NCBI GenBank assembly: GCA_002455215.1
Contig: DKKK01000032.1
Location: 13,821 to 32,896 of the forward strand
DNA from: Anaerolineales bacterium UBA6668
GTDB lineage: Bacteria; Chloroflexota; Anaerolineae; Anaerolineales; UBA6668
Direction of reading: 5' to 3'
DNA: 19,076 bases
Made by a program: the position numbers and the translations under genes. This document shows, in pieces, positions 8,911 through 16,207 of the stretch; position 1 is the stretch's first letter, and the number at the start of each line of letters is the position of its first letter. Under the pieces are notes generated by a model. It searched no databases, was not told the DNA's origin, and saw only the letters and a list, made by a program, of their open reading frames with translations.

Positions 8911-10149
8911 TTAGGCTTCCTTCAAATAATCACGAAGCTTTTTACGGTGGTTTGGCTGACGTAGGCGGCTGAGCGCTTGCGCTTCAATTTGACGTACACG
9001 CTCGCGGGTAACACCCATCTTTTTACCCACTTCTTCCAATGTATAAGATTCGCCATCTAGCAAGCCGTAGCGCAATTGTAAAATGCGTACTTCGCGTGGG
9101 GGCAAATCTGCCAAGACTTCGCGCAGATGTTCACGGAGCAGATTTTTCGTTGCTAACTCTGCCGGGGCTGGGCTGTCTTCATCTTGGATAAAGTCGCCCA
9201 GCGTCGAGTCTTCTTCATCGTCTGTGGGCATTTCCAGCGAAAGTGGGCGGCGCGAAATTTGGATCATGTCTTCCACTTTCTTGGCGGGCACGTTCAATTC
9301 ATCGGCGATTTCGTCCACTGAAGGGTCGCGCCCCAATTTTTGCGTGAGTGAGTGCGAGATGCGCAAAAATTTGTTGATTTGGTCGCCCATGTGGACAGGT
9401 ACACGGATGGTGCGCCCCTGGTCGGCAATGGCACGCGTGACGGCTTGGCGGATCCACCAAGTGGCATAAGTGCTAAATTTGTGCCCGCGATGGTAGTCAA
9501 ACTTCTTGGCGGCACGCAACAAACCGATGTTGCCTTCTTGAATCAAATCGAGAAAAGGCACGCCACGCCCAATGTACTTTTTGGCAACACTAATCACCAA
9601 GCGGCTATTGGCAGTGACCAGGTGTTCGCGGGCGGTTAAGCCGTCTTCAATGTCAGCTTGTAGCTGACTGCGGCGATGTGGCGGGATACGTCCCCCTTTT
9701 TCAAATTCTTGCTGGGCACGCACCATTTTTTCCATGCGCTTTGCCAGCCAGACTTCTTCATCGGCAGTGAGCAATGGCACTTTGCCAATTTCCTTTAGGT
9801 ACAGCCCGATGGTATCATCCACATCAATGTTTAGAATGTCACCATCACTCATGCCACTGCGGCGCTCTGAGCGACTGTTACCGTCTTCATCGAATTCTTC
9901 TTCGTCTTCTTCGCCCATACCAAAGGCATCAACGACTTCAATGCCTGCTTCTAGCAAAGCGGCATTGGCATCGTCTAACTGCCCTAGGTCGTGCTCTGCT
10001 TCAGGGAAGATAGCCAAAATATCATCAAAGGTCACAGCCCCACGCATGCGCCCGATTTCAATTAGCCGATGAATTCGCGGATTTTCTTCTTCTTGCAAAA
10101 ATTCTTCAGGAAGTTGTTCTTCAAGTTCGTCATCCATTTCAGATAACAT
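8911..10149 (-). CDS. rpoD: Primary RNA polymerase sigma factor (sigma-70, group 1)
   Basis: A 412-residue housekeeping sigma factor. A region 1.1-like domain lies at about 24-75, followed by an acidic linker (78-90, MGEEDEEEFDEDG). Region 1.2 starts at DDTIGLYLKEIGKVPLL (111-127), region 2 covers about 178-250 with DLIQEGNIGLLRAAKKFD and the -10-reading FSTYATWWIRQAV (225-237), region 3 about 258-335, and region 4 about 340-410 with the -35-reading helix VTRERVRQIEAQALSRLR (380-397). All core regions are intact, so the cell's promoters should be of TTGACA/TATAAT type, as seen in this window. GGGGGTG (10158-10164 on the minus strand) is 8 bases before the ATG. The gene has a long upstream gap with a possible regulatory leader and ends at a shared terminator. 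Confidence 0.95.
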   Translation of the reverse strand: MLSEMDDELEEQLPEEFLQEEENPRIHRLIEIGRMRGAVTFDDILAIFPEAEHDLGQLDDANAALLEAGIEVVDAFGMGEEDEEEFDEDGNSRSERRSGMSDGDILNIDVDDTIGLYLKEIGKVPLLTADEEVWLAKRMEKMVRAQQEFEKGGRIPPHRRSQLQADIEDGLTAREHLVTANSRLVISVAKKYIGRGVPFLDLIQEGNIGLLRAAKKFDYHRGHKFSTYATWWIRQAVTRAIADQGRTIRVPVHMGDQINKFLRISHSLTQKLGRDPSVDEIADELNVPAKKVEDMIQISRRPLSLEMPTDDEEDSTLGDFIQDEDSPAPAELATKNLLREHLREVLADLPPREVRILQLRYGLLDGESYTLEEVGKKMGVTRERVRQIEAQALSRLRQPNHRKKLRDYLKEA

Positions 10150-10157
10150 GTTGTTTA

Positions 10158-10228
10158 CACCCCCAAAAGGGACGAAACCACACTCCTATGACCAAACCCA
10201 CCGATGATTCCGGTTTGCTTTTTGGGGG
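10158..10228 (-). promoter_or_regulatory. Possible leader structure that hides the rpoD ribosome site
   Basis: On the minus strand CCCCCAAAA (10228-10220) can pair with TTTTGGGGG (10168-10160), nine perfect base pairs. The second arm contains most of the Shine-Dalgarno GGGGGTG. Inside, CAAACC (10217-10212) can pair with GGTTTG (10198-10193) around a 13-base loop. The nested stems would make translation of the sigma factor depend on RNA folding. Seen only as complementarity; no folding energy was computed. Confidence 0.4.
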
Positions 10229-10709
10229 ATTCGCCATAGTGGCTGTATGGTTTGGAATTTCGCACACTTTTACCCGTTTTGTTTTACAGCAGGCGAAAGC
10301 GACTTGATTCCGATAGGTTGATTTGCGATGTGGGCGTGGCTCAATGCACAAGGTGTTTTGGAAAGTTGACAATGGTATGCTATTGAAGCGATTTGTCCGT
10401 TATAGATTGAGCGAGACCCTTTTTGGAGTCAAAATCAATGTGATTCTGACAATATTTTACTGAGAAGATTACAATGTCTCTTACATAGTATAAGCCCTTT
10501 GTCAAGTACCTGACGAGTGTTTTTATAACGAATTGCAATCTTTAAGCTAATTTTCATTTATCTGACTGCCAGTCAGTTTTTGCGAATTGCGCTACTTTGC
10601 AAATAGATATTGAACACGGAGCGGATTCAGCTTGTGTCGGCTACGAACTATTGGACACCAAAATCTTACTGGAGTTACGTTATTTGTGAAGTTTTTCTTC
10701 AATGAATTT
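10229..10709. other. Intergenic stretch without a recognisable gene
   Basis: About 480 bp upstream of rpoD and downstream of the epimerase-like gene, AT-rich in its right half. Isolated hexamers such as TTGACA occur at 10366-10371 (plus) and 10500-10505 (minus), but none pairs with a good -10 at proper spacing. The promoter of rpoD must lie here but I cannot place it. A 15-bp dyad at 10562-10576 is listed separately. No tRNA or credible ORF is visible. Confidence 0.5.
10562..10576. promoter_or_regulatory. 15-bp dyad, possible regulator-binding site
   Basis: CTGACTG and CAGTCAG flank a single C, a perfect 7-bp inverted repeat. Compact dyads of this shape resemble operators of TetR-type repressors. 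It is about 410 bp from the rpoD start and followed by TTTTT on the plus strand, so a very short plus-strand terminator is the alternative reading. Confidence 0.3.
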
Positions 10710-11618
10710 TCAGATGGTTTTGATAAATGTAGGGATAGGCTTTGTTTGCCCTTTGTCATATTCGGCTAACTCCTGTAGTAAAACGCCATGACTATATTGG
10801 GGTCGGTAACCAAGTAAAGTTTCCGTGTCTTGCATAGGTAAACGATGGGGTGGGGTTGCAATATCAAGATTATGGCGCTCAGCAAGTGTTTCGTATTTCG
10901 CATAATATTTGCGAAAGGTCGAGCCACGCCCTGCCGTATCCCAGTGGGCAAGATCTTCCCATGTGTATTCATATGCGCCATCCACCGTAAGCACAGCATG
11001 GCGGTTTTTTTCATGCGTCAACAGGTATTGGCAAGCCAGTTGTGTGGCTTGGGTTACATCTGATAGGTGGACAGCGCCGCCCCAATACCAGCGTGCCCAT
11101 TCTGCAAAATTGGCATAGACTACACGGTTTTGGTGGGGGATGAAAGCTCGCGGACGCAAACTTAGTATTTGCATGGGAGATGTTTGCACAAAGTAATTCG
11201 CAATTTCTTCACCCATTTGTTTGGTAAAGCCATAAAAATCACCATCCAAAATGCTGGTGCTGGAAATATTGACGATGCGCCGAATTCCGGCTTGTTGGCA
11301 AGCGGAAAACAGGCGAAACGTGCCGGTTACATTCAACTCCCAAAATTCGTTCGGTGTGCGTGTGCCTGCTGGGCTGTTGGGCAGTGCGTGGATGCCGTGC
11401 CATGCCGCAATGTGTACCACTACATCTACGTCTTGCAAGGCGCTTTGCCAGGTTTCGGGTTGTAAGATTGAGCCGACAAGCGGGATGGCACGCGGATGCT
11501 GGGGCTGGCGCGGGTCTAGGCAATATACGCGATGCGATTGTGCGGTTAACTGCTCGGTCAGTGCGCTACCTAGGTCACCGCTACCCCCGCTGAGTAGGAA
11601 TGTGGCTGGAGTGTGCAT
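10710..11618 (-). CDS. NAD(P)-dependent epimerase/dehydratase family protein
   Basis: A 302-residue extended short-chain dehydrogenase. It has the N-terminal Rossmann loop SGGSGDLG (10-17), an acidic residue after strand 2 (D35) that suggests NAD rather than NADP, HIAAWHG (69-75), the S119-S120-T121 stretch and the catalytic Y129-K133 pair (YGFTK). The substrate cannot be named; nucleotide-sugar epimerases, uronate dehydrogenases and related reductases share these features. The ATG at 11618 is chosen because the Rossmann strand begins immediately after it; the open frame continues upstream through a palindrome and a probable promoter into sequence unlike the family. No clear Shine-Dalgarno is present. 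It is transcribed alone and divergently from cysS. A small 5-bp hairpin follows the gene. Confidence 0.8.
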   Translation of the reverse strand: MHTPATFLLSGGSGDLGSALTEQLTAQSHRVYCLDPRQPQHPRAIPLVGSILQPETWQSALQDVDVVVHIAAWHGIHALPNSPAGTRTPNEFWELNVTGTFRLFSACQQAGIRRIVNISSTSILDGDFYGFTKQMGEEIANYFVQTSPMQILSLRPRAFIPHQNRVVYANFAEWARWYWGGAVHLSDVTQATQLACQYLLTHEKNRHAVLTVDGAYEYTWEDLAHWDTAGRGSTFRKYYAKYETLAERHNLDIATPPHRLPMQDTETLLGYRPQYSHGVLLQELAEYDKGQTKPIPTFIKTI

Positions 11619-11671
11619 GGGTTTGTGTGGAAGAGAATGGTGAGTGAGCGGAAGAGATATTTGGCGTGCTT

Positions 11672-11697
11672 TGTATTTGGCACGCGTGCCAAATACA
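11672..11697. promoter_or_regulatory. Perfect 26-bp palindrome, probable operator
   Basis: The sequence centred between 11684 and 11685 is perfectly self-complementary over 26 bases; each half ends in TTGGCACG / CGTGCCAA next to the centre. It starts 5 bases downstream (minus strand) of a TATAAT at 11703-11708, so it covers the expected transcription start of the epimerase-like gene, the classic place for a repressor operator. The absence of a loop and of a T-run argues against a terminator. Confidence 0.6.
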
Positions 11698-11702
11698 GAA
11701 TG

Positions 11703-11731
11703 ATTATACAAATGCAATGCAAAATTGGCAC
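11703..11731 (-). promoter_or_regulatory. Candidate promoter of the epimerase-like gene
   Basis: On the minus strand GTGCCA (11731-11726) and a perfect TATAAT (11708-11703) are 17 bp apart. The -35 box matches four of six consensus bases. The transcript would begin near 11696, inside the palindrome, leaving a leader of about 80 nt. Confidence 0.5.
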
Positions 11732-11801
11732 TTCTCTTTTTGCCACTCTGCATATACAATTGGCGTACTCGCTCGTAACCGAGCAGGCGTAGGTGTGCGT
11801 C

Positions 11802-11866
11802 ATTCTATATTCGACACGGATGGGAATTGCGCTCTTTCCTTAAGGAAAAAAGCGCAAATCTGACCC
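11802..11866 (+). repeat. Dispersed palindromic repeat, copy B
   Basis: Begins with ATTCTATATTCGACACGG, followed by a near-perfect hairpin TTGCGCTCTTTCC / GGAAAAAAGCGCAA centred on TTAA, then ATCTGACCC. It is nearly identical to copy C (16977-17040), and its left part matches copy A. It lies in the 5' leader of cysS and creates an artificial upstream reading frame joined to that gene. Confidence 0.85.
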
Positions 11867-11919
11867 CCAGTCAACTATACACCCGCGCTTTTCATCGTGT
11901 TTCTACCCACTTTTTCAAT

Positions 11920-13377
11920 ATGTCCCTAACTGTTTACAACACTCTCACTCGCCAAAAAGAAATTTTCCAACCAATAGAGCCGGGTCGCGTTTTTATGTAT
12001 TGCTGTGGTCCAACTGTTTATGACCATTCACACATTGGGCATGGCAAATTGTACGTAGGTATGGACATTGTCGTGCGCTGGTTGCGTTTTAGTGGCTACA
12101 ATGTGCGCTATGTGATGAATATTACCGATGTTGGGCACATTTTGGACACTGGCGAAGACCGCATTTTGAAGGGCGCTCGCCGTGAACGGATTGAACCGAT
12201 GGAGGTGGTAGAGCGTTACATGCGCTCGTTTCTGGATGATATGGACGCTCTAAAGAACACGCGCCCCAACATTATGCCACGCGCCGCCGCGCATGTGCCG
12301 GAGCAAATTGAAGCGATCCAAAAACTTATCGAGAAGGGACACGCCTACGAAGTGAACGGTTCGGTGTATTTTGATGTGTATAGCTATCCCGAATATGGCA
12401 AGCTCAGTCGCCGCAAGTTGGATGAACTAGAAGAAGGCAAGCGGGTGGAAGTGCGCACCGAAAAGCGTCATGCCGAAGACTTTGCCCTGTGGAAAGCCGC
12501 TGAACCAGAGCATATTTTGCAGTGGGCTAGCCCGTGGGGGCAAGGCTACCCGGGTTGGCATATCGAATGTACTGCCATGTCCACCAAATATCTGGGCGAA
12601 ACCTTTGATATTCATGGTGGCGGCTTAGAAAATATCTTCCCCCACAACGAGTGCGAACTGGCACAAAGCGAAGCCCTGACGGGCAAGCCATTTGCCAATT
12701 ATTGGCTACATGCCGGTTCACTGACACTGGATGGGGTAAAAATGAGCAAGAGCTTGGGAAATTCCATCACCATCAAGCAAGCATTGCTCAACAACTCGCC
12801 GGAAGTGCTTCGCCACTACATCCTGAGCAGTAGCTACAACGGTCCGATGGATTATAGCCCGGCGGGGGTGGAGTCGGCACAAAAAGGCTGGGAACGCTTG
12901 GTATCGCCTTTGGCATCCATTCGCCAACAATTGCGCCGTACAGATTTGCCGCAAGGGGAGATTTCGGCTGTTGTGCAAACCTGCATTGACACTGCCCTGT
13001 CGGATTTTAGCGCGGCAATGGATGACGATTTTAACACCCCGATTGCGCTCTCGGTCTTGTTTGAGTACACTCGCCAAGTTAATATTCTGCTGAATGGCGA
13101 GACCCTGCTCAATCAGGCTGAGTTAACCGCAATTTTGGATTTGTATCAACGGCTAGCGGGGGATGTGCTTGGCATTTTGCCAGAAGAGCATGGCGGCACG
13201 CAAACGACCAGCGTTGAACTTACCGATGGTTTGGTACAGTTGTTGATAGAAATGCGTGCCAATGCCCGCAAAAACAAGGATTATGCCAGCAGTGACCGCA
13301 TTCGCAACCGCCTGCAAGAACTCGGCGTGCTGTTGGAAGACGGCAAAGATGGCACCATCTATAAACTTAGCGCATAG
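11920..13377 (+). CDS. cysS: Cysteinyl-tRNA synthetase
   Basis: A 485-residue class I synthetase that charges tRNA-Cys. HIGH motif at 38-41 (HSHIGHGK), KMSKS at 274-278. The zinc site that recognises cysteine is complete: C29 in CCGPTVYD, C217 in WHIECTAMS, H242 and E246 in FPHNECE. The C-terminal anticodon-binding part follows and the length is normal. The ATG at 11920 (MSLTVYNTLTRQKE) is the family's usual start. A longer frame starting at a TTG at 11827 only translates repeat copy B and should not be annotated. No clear Shine-Dalgarno precedes 11920. The gene is alone in its orientation and followed by a terminator. Confidence 0.96.
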   Translation: MSLTVYNTLTRQKEIFQPIEPGRVFMYCCGPTVYDHSHIGHGKLYVGMDIVVRWLRFSGYNVRYVMNITDVGHILDTGEDRILKGARRERIEPMEVVERYMRSFLDDMDALKNTRPNIMPRAAAHVPEQIEAIQKLIEKGHAYEVNGSVYFDVYSYPEYGKLSRRKLDELEEGKRVEVRTEKRHAEDFALWKAAEPEHILQWASPWGQGYPGWHIECTAMSTKYLGETFDIHGGGLENIFPHNECELAQSEALTGKPFANYWLHAGSLTLDGVKMSKSLGNSITIKQALLNNSPEVLRHYILSSSYNGPMDYSPAGVESAQKGWERLVSPLASIRQQLRRTDLPQGEISAVVQTCIDTALSDFSAAMDDDFNTPIALSVLFEYTRQVNILLNGETLLNQAELTAILDLYQRLAGDVLGILPEEHGGTQTTSVELTDGLVQLLIEMRANARKNKDYASSDRIRNRLQELGVLLEDGKDGTIYKLSA

Positions 13378-13403
13378 TGCATTCTGCTCGGACCCATTAA
13401 CCC

Positions 13404-13437
13404 AAAAGCGTGAAGAATTTTCTTTGCGCTTTTTTTA
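13404..13437 (+). terminator. Rho-independent terminator of cysS
   Basis: AAAAGCGTGAAGA (13404-13416) pairs with 13421-13433 (13 bp including two G-U pairs) around a 4-base loop, followed by further Ts. It lies 26 bp after the cysS stop, in the gap between convergent cysS and panC. Confidence 0.8.
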
Positions 13438-13480
13438 TCGGCAAGGGTATATGCCACTCATGCCAAATACAAACGGTTGT

Positions 13481-14329
13481 TTAGCCGGCGTTTTCCCTTC
13501 CCACCACCCAATTATCTATCAAACGCGTTTTGCCGAGACGCACAGCCATGCTAAAGAGTGCGGATGTTTGTATCTGCGACAATTCTTGCAGGCTGTCCGG
13601 GTCTGCTACCGAGACATATTCTTCACGGGCGCGTGCTTCACCGGCTAGCGTGCGGCTCATTAAGGCGCGTAGTATATCAGCATCGCGCTCACCCGTTTGC
13701 CATGCAAGTACTGCCGCATGGAGTGCGCGGTACAACACACTGGCGGCGGCGCGTTCTTCGGGTGTCAGGTATTGGTTACGGCTCGACATTGCCAACCCAT
13801 CGGCTTCCCGCACAGTGGGACAAATCACCACCTTGACGGCAAAATTGAGATCCTGCACCATGCGCCGAATCACCACCGTTTGTTGGGCGTCTTTTTGCCC
13901 AAAGTAGGCGTGGGTGGGCAAAAAGGCGTTGAATAATTTGGCTACCACCGTTGCCACACCGCGAAAATGCCCCGGGCGGCTCGTTCCTTCCAAAGGTAAA
14001 CTCACTTGCGAGACTTCCACCCAAGTTTGAAAATTGGGCGGGTACACTTCTTCCACCGGCGGCGTCCACACCCAATCAGCGCCAGCTTCACGCAGGAGTG
14101 TCAGGTCGCGTTCCAAATCACGCGGGTAGCGGCTTAGGTCTTCATTGGGGGCAAATTGCGTGGGGTTGACAAAGATGCTGACCCCAACCAAGTCGTTTTC
14201 TTGCTTTGCGCGTGCTACCAAAGCCAAATGTCCGGCGTGCAAGTAACCCATCGTTGGCACCAACCCCAGCGTGCCGTGCCAGTGGGCGCGTGCAGTCTGC
14301 AATTCTGATAAGGTGGTAAAAATTTGCAT
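13481..14329 (-). CDS. panC: Pantothenate synthetase (pantoate-beta-alanine ligase)
   Basis: A 282-residue enzyme that joins pantoate and beta-alanine with ATP in coenzyme A synthesis. The motifs are complete: PTMGYLHAGH (25-34, with the nucleotide-binding H31 and H34), FVNPTQF (53-59), GQKDAQQ (144-150) and the KMSKS-like MSSRN (181-185). Length is normal. It is the last gene of the recO operon; its ribosome site AAGGA overlaps the stop codon of the preceding methyltransferase gene. panB and panD are not in the window. Confidence 0.96.
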   Translation of the reverse strand: MQIFTTLSELQTARAHWHGTLGLVPTMGYLHAGHLALVARAKQENDLVGVSIFVNPTQFAPNEDLSRYPRDLERDLTLLREAGADWVWTPPVEEVYPPNFQTWVEVSQVSLPLEGTSRPGHFRGVATVVAKLFNAFLPTHAYFGQKDAQQTVVIRRMVQDLNFAVKVVICPTVREADGLAMSSRNQYLTPEERAAASVLYRALHAAVLAWQTGERDADILRALMSRTLAGEARAREEYVSVADPDSLQELSQIQTSALFSMAVRLGKTRLIDNWVVGRENAG

Positions 14330-14341
14330 AACGGTTTTTCC

Positions 14342-15136
14342 TTACTCGTTGCCACTTTTACGGGGGGTGTTACCGATATAGTCACGAGCTTGCCAAGCTT
14401 GATACATCAGCACGGATGCGGCAATCGCGGCGTTAAGCGAATCGATTTGCCCCCGCATCGGCAAAAAGACTAAAAAGTCACATGTTTCTCGCACCAATCG
14501 GCGCAAGCCTTCGCCTTCATTGCCTACCACAATGCCCAGTGCGCCTTTGAGATTGGTTTTGTGTACCGGCTGTGCGCCTGCCCCCAAGTCCAAGCCAGCC
14601 AGCCAAATGTTTTCTGCTTTTAGCTTGCGCATGGTTTGCACCAAATTGGGCACGCGGGCAATGGCTAGGTGTTCACTTGCCCCTTGGCTGGCTTCCACTA
14701 CTTCGGGCGTGATTTCTCCGCCACGCCGTTCTTGCAAAACCACGCCATGCACGCCCACTGCTTCGGCAGTACGGAGCATGCGCCCAATGTTGCCCGGCGA
14801 TTGAATCAAATCGAGCAAGAGCAGGAACGGCGCTTCGTTGCGGGTTTGGGCGACAGCGGTTAAATCTTGCAAATCTACATACGGGTAGCTACTTGCCCGT
14901 AGCGCCACCCCTTGTGTCACTTCACCGCCACTGGTTTGCGGGTTGCTGGTTTTGGCGCGAAACTCCGAGCGGCTCAGGCGTTGGATGGGAATACGGGCTT
15001 GCTCGGCGAGTTGCAGAATCTCTTGCAAGGGAGCTTGTTCTTGCTCGCGGTCTATCAAAAGCTGGTGTAGCGGGCGGCGGTGTGCCCGTAAGGCTTCACG
15101 CACGACATTGCGGCGGGTCAAAAGTTCGGTAGACAT
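14342..15136 (-). CDS. SpoU/TrmH-family RNA 2'-O-methyltransferase
   Basis: A 264-residue SPOUT-class methyltransferase for 2'-O-ribose methylation of rRNA or tRNA. A small N-terminal substrate-binding domain (about 5-85) is followed by the catalytic trefoil-knot domain with motif 1 PGNIGRMLRTAEAVG (114-128, key N116 and R122), motif 2 IVVGNEGEGL (202-211) and motif 3 LPMRGQIDSLNAAIAAS (225-241). The layout resembles RlmB/TsnR types, but the exact target nucleotide cannot be read from the sequence. The start codon shares one base with the stop of the prenyl synthase gene (TAATG), a sign of coupled translation within the operon. Confidence 0.92.
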   Translation of the reverse strand: MSTELLTRRNVVREALRAHRRPLHQLLIDREQEQAPLQEILQLAEQARIPIQRLSRSEFRAKTSNPQTSGGEVTQGVALRASSYPYVDLQDLTAVAQTRNEAPFLLLLDLIQSPGNIGRMLRTAEAVGVHGVVLQERRGGEITPEVVEASQGASEHLAIARVPNLVQTMRKLKAENIWLAGLDLGAGAQPVHKTNLKGALGIVVGNEGEGLRRLVRETCDFLVFLPMRGQIDSLNAAIAASVLMYQAWQARDYIGNTPRKSGNE

Positions 15137-16200
15137 TAGTGGGTACGGTTGACGATAAATTCAATACCGGCGGCGAGTGCATCGGTGGCAGTGCCGGGCA
15201 TGAAGAAGGTGCAGGCGTGAAATTGCTGGCGGGCTTGTGCGGCAAACTGCTGGGCAAGTGCTTGCCCATGTGCCAAACTGCCATACGCATCCATCCATGC
15301 CAGTACTTGCGCCACTTCGGCAGGAGTCTTCTGGGGGCGGGGCTTTTGCAGAATGGCAAGTAGCTCGGCGCGGTGGGTGGGGCTGGCATGTTGGAGTAAG
15401 TGCATCAACATGATGGTGCGCTTGCCTTCATAGATGTCATTGCCGATCTGCGCCTTGAGTCCGCTGAAATCGCTGGTTAGGTCGAGCAAATCATCAGTGA
15501 TTTGAAATGCACGCCCCAGCACCTTGCCGAGCGCATCCAACTTGGGCAAGATTTCGCCTTGCAAGTGGGCAGTATCTGGCACTGCTAAAATTGCCCCCAA
15601 GCGCATCGGTCCCGCCAAGGTATAGTAGCCGGTTTTTCCATCCATGATGTAGAAAATATCTTCTTCCCTTAAGTCGGTGCGGTTCGCTTGATAAAACTGG
15701 ATTTCTGCGGTTTGTCCCAGGGCAGTGCGCATGAGCATCCGATAAAACTCATCCTGCACACGCAGAGCCAACGCGCCGGGAAGCTGGTCGAAATTTTGGC
15801 GCAGGATGTGCCACATCACCAAGTGCAAGCTGTCACCCGCATTGATGGCAAGTTCGGGACTGTACAGGCGGTGCAAGGCGGGTTTGCCGCGCCGTTGCTC
15901 CGAACCATCTTCAAAATCGTCGTGGATTAAGAGCCAGTTCTCACTAATTTCCATTGCGGCGGCGGTAGTCAGCCCACTTTCCAGCGTGCCACCCAATGCC
16001 TGCAAGGTCAGCAACAGCCAACTGGGGCGAAAATATTTGCCACCGCGTAGTGGATAGTCGCTGATGAGTTGCCAATGAAAGTCCAAAATGGCTTGATTTT
16101 CTAGCTCAGAAATGCCCGGAATGGGGGTATTGAGCGTGGGTTGAATGGTTTGCCAAACCAATTGGCGGTACTGCGCCAATGTTTCGAGAAATTGCGTCAT
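15136..16200 (-). CDS. Polyprenyl diphosphate synthase (trans-isoprenyl synthetase family)
   Basis: A 354-residue enzyme that extends allylic diphosphates with isopentenyl diphosphate. It shows RGGKYFRP (53-60), the first Asp-rich motif DDFED (94-98) followed by RRG (103-105), K189-T190 and the second Asp-rich motif DDLLD (236-240). The two residues before DDFED are I92 and H93 with L90-L91 further up, not large aromatics, so the product could be C20 or longer, but chain length is a guess. The product could feed quinone side chains or carotenoids. It starts 7 bp after the recO stop without a clear ribosome site and overlaps the next gene by one base. Confidence 0.92.
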   Translation of the reverse strand: MTQFLETLAQYRQLVWQTIQPTLNTPIPGISELENQAILDFHWQLISDYPLRGGKYFRPSWLLLTLQALGGTLESGLTTAAAMEISENWLLIHDDFEDGSEQRRGKPALHRLYSPELAINAGDSLHLVMWHILRQNFDQLPGALALRVQDEFYRMLMRTALGQTAEIQFYQANRTDLREEDIFYIMDGKTGYYTLAGPMRLGAILAVPDTAHLQGEILPKLDALGKVLGRAFQITDDLLDLTSDFSGLKAQIGNDIYEGKRTIMLMHLLQHASPTHRAELLAILQKPRPQKTPAEVAQVLAWMDAYGSLAHGQALAQQFAAQARQQFHACTFFMPGTATDALAAGIEFIVNRTH

Positions 16201-16207
16201 ATATCAA

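Noticed and set aside
10229..10709. tRNA or small RNA gene in the gap upstream of rpoD
   Set aside because: No cloverleaf, GGTTC-type T-loop or terminator was found on either strand by eye.
11672..11697. Sigma-54 promoter reading of TTGGCACG in the palindrome
   Set aside because: The TTGC element of the -12 box is missing at the required distance, and perfect symmetry is better explained by an operator.
11619..11759. Upstream extension of the epimerase-like gene by 47 codons
   Set aside because: The extension covers the palindrome and the probable promoter and lacks family similarity; the Rossmann fold starts right after the ATG at 11618.
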